Below are positions 1-9,286 of a DNA stretch of 64,000 nucleotides, piece by piece (position 1 is the stretch's first letter; each line of letters opens with the position of its first letter). Both the position numbers and the translations under genes were made by a program. The notes under the pieces are model-generated. The model was not told the DNA's origin. It was given only the letters and a program-made list of their open reading frames with translations, and made no database searches. This DNA comes from Hyphomonas chukchiensis (GTDB lineage: Bacteria; Pseudomonadota; Alphaproteobacteria; Caulobacterales; Hyphomonadaceae). Location of the stretch: the NCBI RefSeq assembly GCF_000682695.1, contig NZ_AWFG01000063.1:160057-224056 (forward strand), in the 5' to 3' direction.

Positions 1-849
1 GAAGTTCTTGACCGCATAGATATAGCCGTCCAGGGGCTCCTCGATCCGGATAAGCGCCGTTGCGACACCCCGGTTTTCATAGAGCGTGGTGGCGATATTG
101 CCGCTATTGGCCTCCTCAAATGCCGATTGAGGGGGCGGAACGAGGATCGGTTGCTGGACACTCTGTTCCGCAATCAGCTCGACGCCATCCGGACCGAGGA
201 CGGCAATCGTGAGAAACTCTCGAAAACCGAGCTCCGACCTCAAGCCGTCAATGAAGGCTTTGGAAGCATCCTTGGCGAGGCTGTCGGCATTGATTTCGTC
301 ATTCTCGCCGCTCGCTGCGAGTGACGTTTTCACGTCCCGCGCGAAGTTCTCGATATCGAGCGCAGCAAGTCGCACGTCCACATCGAGCGTGTTCTCGAAA
401 TTGTCGACATAGTCTTGGAAGATCTGCGCGTTCTTTTCCATGATCGTGTCGACACGTTCACCGAGCCAGTTATCCAGCCCCCGCGTTATGAACGCCCCGA
501 TAAATATAGCGACGATCATGGCTGGTATCAGAGCGGAGAAGCCGAACAGCAGCACAAAGCGCTTGGCTAGAAGTCCCTTTCCTTCACCACGACCGCTGCG
601 CTGGATCGAAAAGTATTCGCGCGCCACAATGATCGCGAGCACGATAATCACGATGAAGTTTAGCCCAAGCAGCCAGGGCGTTGCGCCGGCCGTGGGATTG
701 TCAGGATCCGCGCCTGAAATGGCGATGAAGGTTGCGAAAACGGCAACGAGCGCCGCTATGATGAAGAGCCCCTCAAAAAGGGCCCAGCTCGCCTTCGTCG
801 CCTGTTGGCTAAGTGTATTTGACAAATCGACGTGCTCTACCGTGGCCAC
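1..849 (-). CDS. ntrY: Nitrogen regulation sensor histidine kinase NtrY, N-terminal part (cut by window edge)
   Basis: Reading the minus strand from a GTG at 849 gives 283 open codons running off the window. The protein has an early hydrophobic helix (LFIIAALVAVFATFIA), a second (NFIVIIVLAIIVAREYF), then a third (FVLLFGFSALIPAMIVAIFI) before a periplasmic stretch containing LGERVDTIMEKNAQI. This multi-helix N-terminus with a long sensor segment is characteristic of NtrY, the membrane kinase partner of NtrX. Position directly downstream of ntrC is the usual alphaproteobacterial order dusB-ntrB-ntrC-ntrY-ntrX. HAMP, PAS and kinase domains would lie outside the window. GTG 849 is the first in-frame start after a TAA; an ATG at 865 is out of frame and soon hits a stop. 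Confidence 0.85.
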   Translation of the reverse strand, partial: MATVEHVDLSNTLSQQATKASWALFEGLFIIAALVAVFATFIAISGADPDNPTAGATPWLLGLNFIVIIVLAIIVAREYFSIQRSGRGEGKGLLAKRFVLLFGFSALIPAMIVAIFIGAFITRGLDNWLGERVDTIMEKNAQIFQDYVDNFENTLDVDVRLAALDIENFARDVKTSLAASGENDEINADSLAKDASKAFIDGLRSELGFREFLTIAVLGPDGVELIAEQSVQQPILVPPPQSAFEEANSGNIATTLYENRGVATALIRIEEPLDGYIYAVKNF

Positions 850-933
850 CCCGGCCCCGTTGCATTTACGACACGCTTAAGTGTCACATCCGCAACAGTG
901 GTGCACTAAAACCACAGTTTCTCGCGGCGTCAA

Positions 934-2310
934 TCAGTCTTCTGCAATTCCAAGGGCGTTGATCTTCGCACGCAACGTGTTCCGGTTCATGCCGAGGAGC
1001 TGGGCTGCCTTCACTTTATTGCCCGCAGTAACCGATAGAGCGAGCTTGATAAGCGGTCTCTCGACCTGATCGATAACGCGTGAATACACAGCCGAATCCT
1101 CGGAATCGCCACCCGCAATCAGGTCGCCCATCACGTAACGGTGGAGCAAGGTTTCAACATCCTTCTCGAGGCCTGCGCTGACACCCTTTTGCTCAGAGGC
1201 GCCGGCACGAAGTTCACGTTCCACATCGCGCAACGTAATCGCTTCGTCAGGGCTTAGAACGGCGAGGCGGAGAATCAGGTTCTCGAGTTCCCGCACATTT
1301 CCGGGCCAGTCATAGGCAGTCAGTAAATCAATGGCGGACTTGTCCAGGATCTTCGCGGAAAGCCCCTGGCGCTGGGCCCGAATGAGAAACGCCCGGGCAA
1401 GTTCCGGAATGTCTTCCTTGCGCAGCCGCAGGGGCGGCATGGTAAGACGCACGACATTGAGACGATAGTAGAGGTCTTCACGGAAGCGGCCCTCTTCCAC
1501 GAGACGGCCAAGATTCCGCCGCGTAGACGCAATCAAACGCGCGCCGCTGGAATCGCGCAGCAGTTTGACCAGCTGTGTCTGAGCTTCCGCAGGCAGATCG
1601 CCGATCTCGTCCAGATAGAGCGTGCCGCCTTTCAGGTGGACCGCGCCGCCCTCCCCGCCTGTGCCAAAGAGTTCCTTGTTGATTTCGGCGGCCGGCAGGG
1701 CCGCCAGATCAAGCGCAACGAACTTTCCCGCTTTCGCAGCGCCCAGTTGGTGGATCGCGCGGGCCGCGAGTTCCTTACCTGTGCCGCTTTCGCCTTCAAT
1801 CAGCACCGTCAGCTCGGTATTCATCACTTTGGCGATGATCCGATAGACCTCCTGCATGGCGTCAGACCGGCCGATGAGAGGCAGGCCCGCGTCACTGATA
1901 GCCTTTTGCGCTTCCGGATTGATGGCCCGGTTTGAAGACTTCGGCGCAGATTTCAGGGCGCGCTGCACAAGGCTGGACAGCATGTCGATATCAAAAGGCT
2001 TTGGCAGATAGTCAAACGCCCCATGCTCCGCAGCGGAAGCCGCCGTCAGGATTGTGTTTTGACCACTCATGACAATGAACGGCAGTTCGGGCCGGGCCAG
2101 TTTGAGGGATGGCAGAAGATCGAAGATCGACGTCTCACCAAGGTAGACGTCCGTTACAACGACATCGCCTTCCCCGTTGCGCACCCAGCGCTCAAGAGCG
2201 TCCGTCGAACTCGTCGCGCGGACATCATATCCGGCCGCCACCAGCGTCTGGTTTACAACCAGTCGAATGCTCGCATCGTCTTCAGCAAGAAGTACTGTCT
2301 TGTCAGCCAT
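934..2310 (-). CDS. ntrC: NtrC-type response regulator lacking the GAFTGA loop
   Basis: Nitrogen response regulator of about 458 residues. Order: receiver domain with acidic pair near residues 10-12 and phospho-acceptor Asp54 (VTDVYLG); AAA+ domain with Walker A GESGTGKE and Walker B TLYLDEIG; C-terminal Fis-type helix-turn-helix (KVKAAQLLGMNRNTLRAKI). Between ELFG and the Walker B strand only GTGGEGGAVHLKG is found, so the sigma-54-contacting GAFTGA motif and several loop residues are missing; the next loop before IASTRRNL is also shortened. Rhodobacter capsulatus NtrC, which lacks this motif, works with sigma-70 polymerase, so a sigma-54-independent role is likely here (inference). ATG 2310 was preferred over 2328; it overlaps the ntrB stop by 8 bp. 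Confidence 0.93.
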   Translation of the reverse strand: MADKTVLLAEDDASIRLVVNQTLVAAGYDVRATSSTDALERWVRNGEGDVVVTDVYLGETSIFDLLPSLKLARPELPFIVMSGQNTILTAASAAEHGAFDYLPKPFDIDMLSSLVQRALKSAPKSSNRAINPEAQKAISDAGLPLIGRSDAMQEVYRIIAKVMNTELTVLIEGESGTGKELAARAIHQLGAAKAGKFVALDLAALPAAEINKELFGTGGEGGAVHLKGGTLYLDEIGDLPAEAQTQLVKLLRDSSGARLIASTRRNLGRLVEEGRFREDLYYRLNVVRLTMPPLRLRKEDIPELARAFLIRAQRQGLSAKILDKSAIDLLTAYDWPGNVRELENLILRLAVLSPDEAITLRDVERELRAGASEQKGVSAGLEKDVETLLHRYVMGDLIAGGDSEDSAVYSRVIDQVERPLIKLALSVTAGNKVKAAQLLGMNRNTLRAKINALGIAED

Positions 2311-3373
2311 GCTCTGTTCCATCTCCAAGCGGCAGCAGCACTGTGAACCGGGTGGACCCCGGTTCGCTATCTACCCGTATTTGTCCGCCGTGCGCTGTCA
2401 CGACTTCACTCACTATCGAGAGCCCAAGGCCTCGCGCACCTGATTTGGAACTCTGGAAGACATCAAAGATCGTCGCTTGCCGCTCACGCGGGATGCCCTT
2501 TCCATCGTCCTCGATTGTTATCAGCATTGCCCGGCGCAGGCCGGCGCCAAGGCGCGCTTGCTTCATGGCAAGCCCTGCTGCGTAGGCGGTGCGTATTGTT
2601 ACATTGCCAGTTCCGCCATTCTCGACAGCCGCTTCAACAGCGTTCCGCATGATATTGTGGAAGGCCTGTTGCAGGTGATCTGAATCCCCAACAACGTCCG
2701 GCAAAGAAGGATCGAACACCCGCTGGAATGTGACCTTCGGACCATTCGCTGCCCGTTCTGCGGCGATAATCTTGTCGAGCAGCGCATGGATATTGAAAGG
2801 CTGCAACCGCGGCGCCGAAAACAGCTCGAACGCGGAGAGGCGATTGACCAGTCGCTCGATCCTGCGGGCTTCGTCCTTGATGATATCCAGCAGTTCACTT
2901 TGGTCAGCCTGGCCCTGGCGCTCGAGCAACTGAGCAGCGCCAATGATACCCGCCAGTGGGTTCTTGACCTCATGCCCGAGGATCCGGCCAAACCCGGCTG
3001 CGCCAGCCACAGAGTCACTGCTTTCGCGTGAAGGTGTTTCCGCGAGCGCCAGAACAAAGGCGCCGCGGTCTGCACTGCGAACCCGAATGTCGCAGATGAT
3101 ACGCGAATGCATGCCTGGGCCCGAAATCGGTGTGCCGGGTGCCATGATGTCGCCAGCTTGTCGCTGCGCGCGATCAATCAGCTCGAAGAGCGGAGAGTCA
3201 TGGTAGATGACTTCGCTCAGTGGCCGTCCGGCCAGCGCCCGGCGGGACATTTTTAGGAGTGACTCAGCCGCCGGGTTGGCCTCAAGAATGCGGCGGCGCG
3301 CATCGATCAGGACGAGAGCGACGGGAGAGAGTTCACCCAGCATTGGCGGTCTCAGGGTTGCAAGTGATGCCAT
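2303..3373 (-). CDS. ntrB: Nitrogen regulation histidine kinase NtrB
   Basis: Cytoplasmic two-component kinase of 356 residues that controls phosphorylation of NtrC according to PII signalling. The N-terminal third is a PAS-like domain (ALVLIDARRRILEANPAAE). The dimerisation/phosphotransfer helix carries GHEVKNPLAGIIGAAQLLER, with the phosphorylated His in GHEVKNP. The ATP-binding domain shows an N box (HNIMRNAVEAA), G1 (EDDGKGIP) and G2 (GARGLGLSIV). No transmembrane segment is seen, as expected for NtrB. It starts 2 bp after the dusB stop and overlaps ntrC, indicating translational coupling in a dusB-ntrBC-ntrY operon. Confidence 0.95.
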   Translation of the reverse strand: MASLATLRPPMLGELSPVALVLIDARRRILEANPAAESLLKMSRRALAGRPLSEVIYHDSPLFELIDRAQRQAGDIMAPGTPISGPGMHSRIICDIRVRSADRGAFVLALAETPSRESSDSVAGAAGFGRILGHEVKNPLAGIIGAAQLLERQGQADQSELLDIIKDEARRIERLVNRLSAFELFSAPRLQPFNIHALLDKIIAAERAANGPKVTFQRVFDPSLPDVVGDSDHLQQAFHNIMRNAVEAAVENGGTGNVTIRTAYAAGLAMKQARLGAGLRRAMLITIEDDGKGIPRERQATIFDVFQSSKSGARGLGLSIVSEVVTAHGGQIRVDSEPGSTRFTVLLPLGDGTEHG

Positions 3374-3375
3374 CG

Positions 3376-4365
3376 TTAAGCGGCCTCAAGCAGTTGGGGT
3401 TTCAGATAAAGTGTCTTCAGCGATTTAATCAGCTCAGCCGGATCGGCTATCTGGCAAAGAGCGGACCGAAGGGCCCTGCGGCGGTCGTCCGGCAAGGGCA
3501 GTTCAAGAGCGTCTATTGCAGCCGACACGTGCTTTCGAACAGTTCGGACGACCAGGGACCCGCCGTAGAGGTCAACTGAGTCTCTCACCTGCTCGGCGAG
3601 GCTATCGAACTGCTCGGCAAGATCCGGGCGCTTGTAGGGTTTTGCATCAAGGCCGGCCGCTATTTCAGCGGGAAGCCATGGCTTCCCCATTGCTGCACGC
3701 CCAATCATGACGCCGTGGGCACCCGATTGCGCAAGCGCATTGCGGGCATCTTCGAGTGAACTGATATCGCCATTCACAATGACGGGGACGGAGACTGCCT
3801 CGACAGTTGGTCTCACGGCGGCCCAGTTAGCTGCGCCTGTATAGAACTGGCAGCGGGTACGGCCATGTACCGCTATCATTCGAACGCCCAGATCCTCAGC
3901 AATACGGGCCAGTTCCGGGGCATTCAGGCTGTCATCATCCCACCCAAGGCGCATCTTGAGGGTTACGGGCGTTCCGTTCGCTCCCTCAAGCGCCGATTCG
4001 ATGATACTTGTCGCAAGCGGGATATCCTGCATAAGAGCAGACCCGGACTGGCCTCCAGTCACTTGTTTGGATGGGCAACCCATATTGATATCAATGACAT
4101 CAACACCAGCCTCACGCATCAAAGCGGAACCTGCAAGCATATCTACAGGACGGCGCGCTGCGAGCTGCACGATCCACTTGCCTGCCCCATCGTGGCGGCA
4201 GGTGCGACGAACCATATCCGGGCGGGCAGAGGCCAGCGTCTCGCTGGCCACCATTTCAGACACAACAGCTGGCGCACCGAACCGCACAGCCTGGCGCCGC
4301 ATCGGCGCGTCCGTTGCGCCGGACATGGGCGCGAGCCAGACTTGGGGTGCCTTAAAAACAGTCAT
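3376..4365 (-). CDS. dusB: tRNA-dihydrouridine synthase (NifR3/DusB family)
   Basis: Flavoenzyme that reduces specific uridines of tRNA to dihydrouridine, 329 residues from ATG 4365. The N-terminus has the family signature [16 protein letters not shown], followed by VVSEMVAS, the FMN-barrel motif [11 protein letters not shown] with the catalytic Cys, [15 protein letters not shown] and VNGDISS. The more upstream start at 4434 would add 23 residues with no family counterpart. The gene was historically called nifR3 because in Rhodobacter and rhizobia it heads the ntrBC operon, as here. The promoter must lie in the short divergent gap facing ispDF. Confidence 0.95.
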   Translation of the reverse strand: MTVFKAPQVWLAPMSGATDAPMRRQAVRFGAPAVVSEMVASETLASARPDMVRRTCRHDGAGKWIVQLAARRPVDMLAGSALMREAGVDVIDINMGCPSKQVTGGQSGSALMQDIPLATSIIESALEGANGTPVTLKMRLGWDDDSLNAPELARIAEDLGVRMIAVHGRTRCQFYTGAANWAAVRPTVEAVSVPVIVNGDISSLEDARNALAQSGAHGVMIGRAAMGKPWLPAEIAAGLDAKPYKRPDLAEQFDSLAEQVRDSVDLYGGSLVVRTVRKHVSAAIDALELPLPDDRRRALRSALCQIADPAELIKSLKTLYLKPQLLEAA

Positions 4366-4485
4366 AAGGCTATTGTTCCGACTTTTCATTTCTTCGCAAG
4401 TGCACAAAAGACGCGCATCTGTACAAAAATTCATGTTCGGAAAGGCCTTTAATACGTTTTGGCAACCTCCCCGGGAAACCCGTTT

Positions 4486-5628
4486 ATGTCACAGGTAGCC
4501 GCGATCATCGTTGCCGGTGGAAAGGGCATCCGCGCGGGTCGCGCAGGGCCGAAGCAATATGAATCCCTTCTCGGGCGAAAAGTGCTCGAATGGTCGATTG
4601 AAGCCTTCCTTCAACATCCCGATGTGGACCATTTGGTGGTCGTTTCCGGGACCGGTCAGGGTAAGTTCGGACCGTTCCCGGGCACTTCATGGGTGTCTGG
4701 TGGGGATTCCCGGACCCAATCGGTCCGCAACGGCCTTGCAGCGCTCGACTTGCCGCCGGAAACTCCCGTCCTTATCCATGATGCCGCCCGCCCCGGCCTT
4801 AGCCAGAGCATGATCAGCGCCCTCATCGCGGCACTCGAAACGGCAGATGCCGTTGCCCCCGCCCTCCCCGTTCCGGATGCCCTCAAAACCGAGCGGAATG
4901 GTAAACTTGAAACCGTGCCCCGCGAGGGCCTGTTTCGCGTCCAGACCCCTCAGGCCTTCCGGCTGGGCGCCATCCGCGCGGCGCTCGATGCATCCAATGG
5001 CGATCTGGTCGATGACCTTGCAGCCATGGAAGCCACGGGCGCGAAGGTTGAACTGATCCCTGGCGACGAGCGCCTGCACAAGATCACCTATCCGGAGGAT
5101 TTCGACTTGGTGGCAAAACTGATGAGCCCAGCCGCTGCTGCACCACGCGTGGGCAAGGGATTCGATGTTCATGCGTTCGAGCCGGGAGATCATGTCACGC
5201 TGTGCGGTGTCGCCATCCCGCATAGTGCCAAGCTCAAGGGCCACTCAGATGCGGATGCCGCCTGGCACGCCCTGACGGACGCCATTCTGGGCGCTGTTGC
5301 GCTGGGAGATATCGGTGACCATTTCCCGCCTTCAGATGAGCGGTGGAAGAATGCCGATAGCGCCATCTTCCTGCAGGAGGCGATCCGGCTGGCTGGCGCT
5401 GAAGGTTATGCGGTTTCGAGCTGTGACATCACCGTGATCTGCGAAGCGCCGAAGGTGAAGCCGCACCGGGAGGCAATGCGCAGCCGTACAGCCGAACTGA
5501 TGGGACTGCCGCTTTCGGCCGTCAGCGTGAAGGCGACGACGACGGAGGGATTGGGCTTTACCGGGCGACGCGAGGGAATAGCGGCAGAGGCCATCGCGGT
5601 GCTGGTGCCATCGAACCAGCCGCGCTAA
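4486..5628 (+). CDS. ispDF: Bifunctional IspD/IspF, MEP isoprenoid pathway
   Basis: Fusion enzyme for two non-consecutive steps of the MEP pathway. Residues about 1-225 are IspD (2-C-methyl-D-erythritol 4-phosphate cytidylyltransferase) with the nucleotide motif [14 protein letters not shown] and PKQY, plus HDAARPG. Residues about 226-380 are IspF (MECDP synthase) with zinc motif [26 protein letters not shown] and [11 protein letters not shown]. IspDF fusions are common in alphaproteobacteria. ATG 4486 is preferred over an in-frame TTG at 4459. The pncC gene follows after 9 bp, so the two are probably co-transcribed. Confidence 0.95.
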   Translation: MSQVAAIIVAGGKGIRAGRAGPKQYESLLGRKVLEWSIEAFLQHPDVDHLVVVSGTGQGKFGPFPGTSWVSGGDSRTQSVRNGLAALDLPPETPVLIHDAARPGLSQSMISALIAALETADAVAPALPVPDALKTERNGKLETVPREGLFRVQTPQAFRLGAIRAALDASNGDLVDDLAAMEATGAKVELIPGDERLHKITYPEDFDLVAKLMSPAAAAPRVGKGFDVHAFEPGDHVTLCGVAIPHSAKLKGHSDADAAWHALTDAILGAVALGDIGDHFPPSDERWKNADSAIFLQEAIRLAGAEGYAVSSCDITVICEAPKVKPHREAMRSRTAELMGLPLSAVSVKATTTEGLGFTGRREGIAAEAIAVLVPSNQPR

Positions 5629-5637
5629 TCTCCGGCC

Positions 5638-6129
5638 ATGTTTCCAGATCGTCTCCGAAATCTCGCCATGCTGATCCTTGATGATGCCGAACAGGCACGG
5701 CTCAAGATCTGCACGGCCGAAAGCTGCACGGGCGGCCTGCTCGCTGCCCTGTTCACCGACATTCCCGGCTCGTCCAGCGTCTTCGAGCGCGGGTTCGTGA
5801 CGTATTCGAACCGCGCGAAGGAAGAAATGCTGGGCATTGCGGGTGATGTGCTGGCCGATTATGGCGCCGTGTCAGAGCCCGTAGCCCGGATGATGGCGGA
5901 AGGCGCGCTGGAAGCCAGCCGCGCCAATATTGCCGTTGCCATCACCGGCGTCGCCGGCCCGGGCGGCGGCACGCGGATGAAGCCGGTGGGCACGGTTCAT
6001 ATTGCCTGTGCCCGCGAGAACCGCGCCGTGGTTCACGAGATGATCCAGGTCGGCGAGATCAGTCGGCAGGATATCAGAATGGCCGCCGTGGAGACGGCGC
6101 TGAACCTCATACAGGTACAGATGCGCTAG
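5638..6129 (+). CDS. pncC: Nicotinamide-nucleotide amidohydrolase (CinA C-terminal domain, PncC)
   Basis: A 163-residue stand-alone CinA C-terminal domain, which deamidates nicotinamide mononucleotide in pyridine-nucleotide salvage. Diagnostic motifs are AESCTGG near residue 30 (catalytic serine region), GGFVTYSN-type GFVTYSNRAKEEMLG, and AITGVAGPGGGT. The N-terminal competence/ADP-ribose pyrophosphatase-like domain of full CinA is absent, which is common. The last 23 bp overlap the convergent ratA-like gene. Confidence 0.9.
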   Translation: MFPDRLRNLAMLILDDAEQARLKICTAESCTGGLLAALFTDIPGSSSVFERGFVTYSNRAKEEMLGIAGDVLADYGAVSEPVARMMAEGALEASRANIAVAITGVAGPGGGTRMKPVGTVHIACARENRAVVHEMIQVGEISRQDIRMAAVETALNLIQVQMR

Positions 6130-6583
6130 GCGCTGCACCAAAACGCTTCTGCGCTTCGGCGAGGAATGCGCTCATGATGCGGTCCACAGCTATGTCGTGA
6201 TTGGCAGCCGCCAGCATGGCAATGAGCACATTGCGAAACTCGTATTTGATTTCGAGAGCAATGTCGGAGCCACCCCGCTCCACGGGCGTAATCGTCCACT
6301 GCGCTCTCAAGGCCCGAAAGGGGCCTTTGATAAGGCTGGCAACGACTGTGCCGGCGGCCGGGTCTGCAACCACGCCAGTCGAAAAGCGCTCAACAAATCC
6401 CTTGAAGCCAACCACTGCATCGCCCTGGCAATGCGTGGCGCCGGTTTCATCAAGCCTGACATTGGAAACACGCATGGCCGTGATCCATTTGATGAAGTCG
6501 GGATACCGGCCAATATCCGATACGAGATCGAACGCCTGTGCCGGCGTATAGGGCACGCGGACCGATTTGGAGAAACGGGGCAT
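6107..6583 (-). CDS. RatA/COQ10-like START-domain protein
   Basis: A 158-residue polyketide-cyclase/START-like protein (SRPBCC fold). The N-terminus MPRFSKSVRVPYTPAQAFDLV and the DIGRYPDFIKW motif match the Coq10/RatA family, whose mitochondrial members bind ubiquinone and assist respiration; E. coli RatA was also reported to bind 50S ribosomal subunits. ATG 6583 lies 1 nt beyond the lipA stop, so it is almost surely translated from the lipA message. Its 3' end overlaps pncC by 23 bp on the other strand. A role in quinone chaperoning is inferred from the family. Confidence 0.88.
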   Translation of the reverse strand: MPRFSKSVRVPYTPAQAFDLVSDIGRYPDFIKWITAMRVSNVRLDETGATHCQGDAVVGFKGFVERFSTGVVADPAAGTVVASLIKGPFRALRAQWTITPVERGGSDIALEIKYEFRNVLIAMLAAANHDIAVDRIMSAFLAEAQKRFGAAPSASVPV

Positions 6584-6584
6584 C

Positions 6585-7556
6585 TTATGCCGTTTGGACT
6601 GCGAGCTTGGCTTCGCGCGCGGCGCGCATGCGGGCGAAGTCTTCACCGGCATGATAGCTCGACCGCGTCAGCGGGGTGGCCGACACCATCAGGAAGCCTT
6701 TGGCGCGGGCGATCTCTTCGAGCGCCTTGAACTCTTCCGGCGTCACAAACCGGTCAATGGCGGCATGCTTACGGGTCGGCTGGAGGTATTGGCCGATGGT
6801 GAGGAAGTCGACACCCGCAGAGCGCATGTCATCCATGACCTGCATGACCTCTTCCTTCGTCTCGCCGAGACCGACCATGAGGCCCGACTTGGTGAATTGC
6901 GACGGGTCGCGGTCTTTGACTTTCTGAAGCAGCCGAAGCGAATGGTAGTATCGCGCGCCGGGCCGGATCGAGAGGTAAAGGCGCGGGACGGTTTCGAGAT
7001 TGTGATTGAACACGTCAGGCCGCGCGTCAATGACCCGGTTCTCCCAGCCATCCTTGCGCAGGAAGTCCGGCGTCAGGATCTCGATCGTCGTGCCCGGAGA
7101 GGCGGCCCGAATCGCGTTGATGACGTGGACGAAGTGCATCGCGCCGCCATCTTCAAGGTCATCCCGGTCCACTGACGTGATAACGACGTGCTCAAGGCCC
7201 ATTTCGGCGACCGCTTCCCCTACGCGGCGCGGCTCATCTGCATCGAGGCCCGCAGGCGGTTTGCCGGTAGACACGTTGCAGAAGGAGCAGGCACGGGTGC
7301 AAACATCGCCCATGATCATCATGGTGGCGTGCTTCTTCTCCCAGCATTCGCCGATATTCGGACAGCCGGCTTCCTCACAAACCGTAATAAGGCCTTTGGA
7401 CTTCACGATTTCACGCGTTTCGGCATAGCCGGCCGATGTCGGCGCCTTTACGCGAATCCAGTCCGGTTTGCGCAGGATAGGTGTGTCAGGGCGCGCCTGC
7501 TTTTCCGGATGCCGATGCTTGCGACCGGATGGGGTGAGATCAATAAGTGTTGCCAT
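6585..7556 (-). CDS. lipA: Lipoyl synthase
   Basis: Radical-SAM enzyme that inserts two sulfurs into the octanoyl group on lipoyl domains; 323 residues. Both iron-sulfur motifs are visible: the auxiliary cluster [12 protein letters not shown] (C-x4-C-x5-C) and the radical-SAM cluster CTRACSFC (C-x3-C-x2-C). The C-terminal [10 protein letters not shown] carries the serine that ligates the auxiliary cluster. ATG 7556 gives the normal family N-terminus; the ORF extends upstream to 7628 without homologous sequence. Operon with the COQ10-like gene downstream. Confidence 0.96.
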   Translation of the reverse strand: MATLIDLTPSGRKHRHPEKQARPDTPILRKPDWIRVKAPTSAGYAETREIVKSKGLITVCEEAGCPNIGECWEKKHATMMIMGDVCTRACSFCNVSTGKPPAGLDADEPRRVGEAVAEMGLEHVVITSVDRDDLEDGGAMHFVHVINAIRAASPGTTIEILTPDFLRKDGWENRVIDARPDVFNHNLETVPRLYLSIRPGARYYHSLRLLQKVKDRDPSQFTKSGLMVGLGETKEEVMQVMDDMRSAGVDFLTIGQYLQPTRKHAAIDRFVTPEEFKALEEIARAKGFLMVSATPLTRSSYHAGEDFARMRAAREAKLAVQTA

Positions 7557-7614
7557 GGGCGGAAGATGGACGCGGCGACCCGATTCATCAAGGGAAATGC
7601 AGCGCAGGCTGCAT

Positions 7615-7686
7615 ATGCAAACTTGCATTATCGGTTGCGTCGAGGCCCTTACGTGACAAAATGTTACAAAAGTGAGTGCAACTCAC
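7615..7686. promoter_or_regulatory. Two inverted repeats in the lipA / acyl synthetase divergent promoter region
   Basis: The 149-bp divergent gap holds ATGCAA-AC-TTGCAT (7615-7628), overlapping a TGCATATGCA palindrome, and GTGAGT-GCA-ACTCAC (7672-7686), the latter ending 19 nt before the acyl synthetase ATG. Symmetry and location suggest operators, perhaps for a fatty-acid-responsive regulator, but no known consensus is recognised. Confidence 0.35.
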
Positions 7687-7705
7687 GAAGTCAAAGGGCC
7701 CTTGT

Positions 7706-9283
7706 ATGAATAGCGTGACGATACCTTCGCCAATCAGCTATCGGCCATCCCGTACACGAATCGACCTTTTCTCGGCATTGCTGCGCGCCAAAAGCGAATT
7801 TGGCGCTGACAAGGTCATCGTGGTCGACGGCGACGACCGGGAATTGACCTATAAAGAGATCGTTCGGGGTGCCTTCGGCCTCGGCGCTGCCCTCAAGAAG
7901 GGCACGTCGCGAGGCGAAGCTGTTGGCGTCATGCTGCCGACAGGCGCAGGCGCCGTTGTCGCCTTCTACGCCCTGACCGCCTATGGCCGCACGCCGGCCA
8001 TGCTGAACTTCACAGCGGGGTCGGCCAACCTCAAAGCGGCCATGAAGGCCGCAGGAGTCAAACGGATCGTCACGGCGCATAAATTTGTCGAGCTGGGCGG
8101 GCTGGAAGCGCTGATCGCCGAACTCGGCAAGGTTGTCGAGATTGTCTACCTGGAAGATGTGCGGGAATCGCTCTCGCTGGCCGACAAGATCGCCGCCGCT
8201 GTCGGTCCGATTGTCCCTGCCCTGTTCCGGTCAAAGGCAGCCTACAAATCGCCGGGCGTTATCCTTTTCACGTCCGGCACTGAAGGCGAACCGAAGGGCG
8301 TTGTCCTCAGCCATGAAAATGTGATGGCGAATGTCGAGCAGGTGCGCGCGCATATTGGCCTCAGTCCCGATACGGACAAACTCTTCAATCCCCTGCCGAC
8401 CTTTCACTGTTTCGGTCTGACAGTCGGGGCAATCCTGCCGATCGTGGCGGGCATACAGGTCATGTTCCACCCTTCCCCGCTGCAGCCGCGCGAGATCGTC
8501 AAGCGCATCCGTAGCAACGGCTCCACCATCCTGCTGGCGACGGATACATTCATTTCTCAATACGCGCGCATTGGCGCTGAGGGCGACATGGACTCGGTGC
8601 GCCTCGCTGTCTGCGGCGCTGAGCGCGTGAAGGACGAGACACGCGCGCTCGTGCGCCGGAAGTTCGAGATTGAAATCCTGGAAGGCTATGGCGCAACCGA
8701 GGCGTCGCCCGTCGTTGCGGCCAACCAGTGGGAAAACAACAAGCCCGGCACCGTCGGACAGCTTATGGCCAACATGGAGTCAAAGCTGGTGCCTGTGGAC
8801 GGCATTGCCGATGGCGGCCGGCTGCAGATCCGTGGACCGAATATCATGCTGGGCTATTTGCGGCCGTCTCGCCCCGGTGTGCTGGAGCGCCCCGATGGAG
8901 GCTGGCACGATACGGGCGACGTCGTCTCGATCGATGAGGAAGGCTTCATTCGCATCATGGGGCGCGTGAAACGTTTCGCGAAGATCGGCGGCGAGATGGT
9001 TTCGCTTGCGGTGGTCGAGAACTGTGCCAGCGCCGTATGGCCTGACAATCTGCATGCGGCGGTGACGATGCCGGATCCGCGGAAGGGCGAACAGATCATC
9101 CTGCTCAGCGATGCCGAAGCCTGCAACCGCGAAGACATCATGGCCTGGGCGAAGAACCACGGCGTACCGGATTTCGCGGTGCCGCGGCGTGTATTCCATG
9201 TGAAGGACATAGCCGTCCTGGGAACGGGCAAGATCGATTATGCCGCCGTACAGAAGCAGGCTGACGACCTGATGGCCATCTAG
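7706..9283 (+). CDS. AMP-forming acyl-ACP/acyl-CoA synthetase (Aas C-terminal-like)
   Basis: ANL-superfamily adenylating enzyme, about 525 residues from ATG 7706. The P-loop is VILFTSGTEGEPKGVVLSH, followed by FHCFGLTVG, GYGATEASPVVA, DTGDVV and the hinge GRVKRFAKIGGEMVSL. The segment around FNPLPTFHCFGLTVG resembles the synthetase half of E. coli Aas more than typical FadD, so acyl-ACP or medium/long-chain acyl-CoA synthesis is likely. No fused acyltransferase domain is present. It lies beside the PHA genes (convergent with phaZ, 3 bp apart), consistent with activating fatty acids for storage or for recovering PHA monomers (inference). Confidence 0.82.
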   Translation: MNSVTIPSPISYRPSRTRIDLFSALLRAKSEFGADKVIVVDGDDRELTYKEIVRGAFGLGAALKKGTSRGEAVGVMLPTGAGAVVAFYALTAYGRTPAMLNFTAGSANLKAAMKAAGVKRIVTAHKFVELGGLEALIAELGKVVEIVYLEDVRESLSLADKIAAAVGPIVPALFRSKAAYKSPGVILFTSGTEGEPKGVVLSHENVMANVEQVRAHIGLSPDTDKLFNPLPTFHCFGLTVGAILPIVAGIQVMFHPSPLQPREIVKRIRSNGSTILLATDTFISQYARIGAEGDMDSVRLAVCGAERVKDETRALVRRKFEIEILEGYGATEASPVVAANQWENNKPGTVGQLMANMESKLVPVDGIADGGRLQIRGPNIMLGYLRPSRPGVLERPDGGWHDTGDVVSIDEEGFIRIMGRVKRFAKIGGEMVSLAVVENCASAVWPDNLHAAVTMPDPRKGEQIILLSDAEACNREDIMAWAKNHGVPDFAVPRRVFHVKDIAVLGTGKIDYAAVQKQADDLMAI

Positions 9284-9286
9284 GCC

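Noticed and set aside
934..1069. Plus-strand ORFs lying over ntrC and other genes
   Set aside because: They are antisense shadows in high-GC DNA: their sequences show no motif, and the opposite strand encodes clear families.
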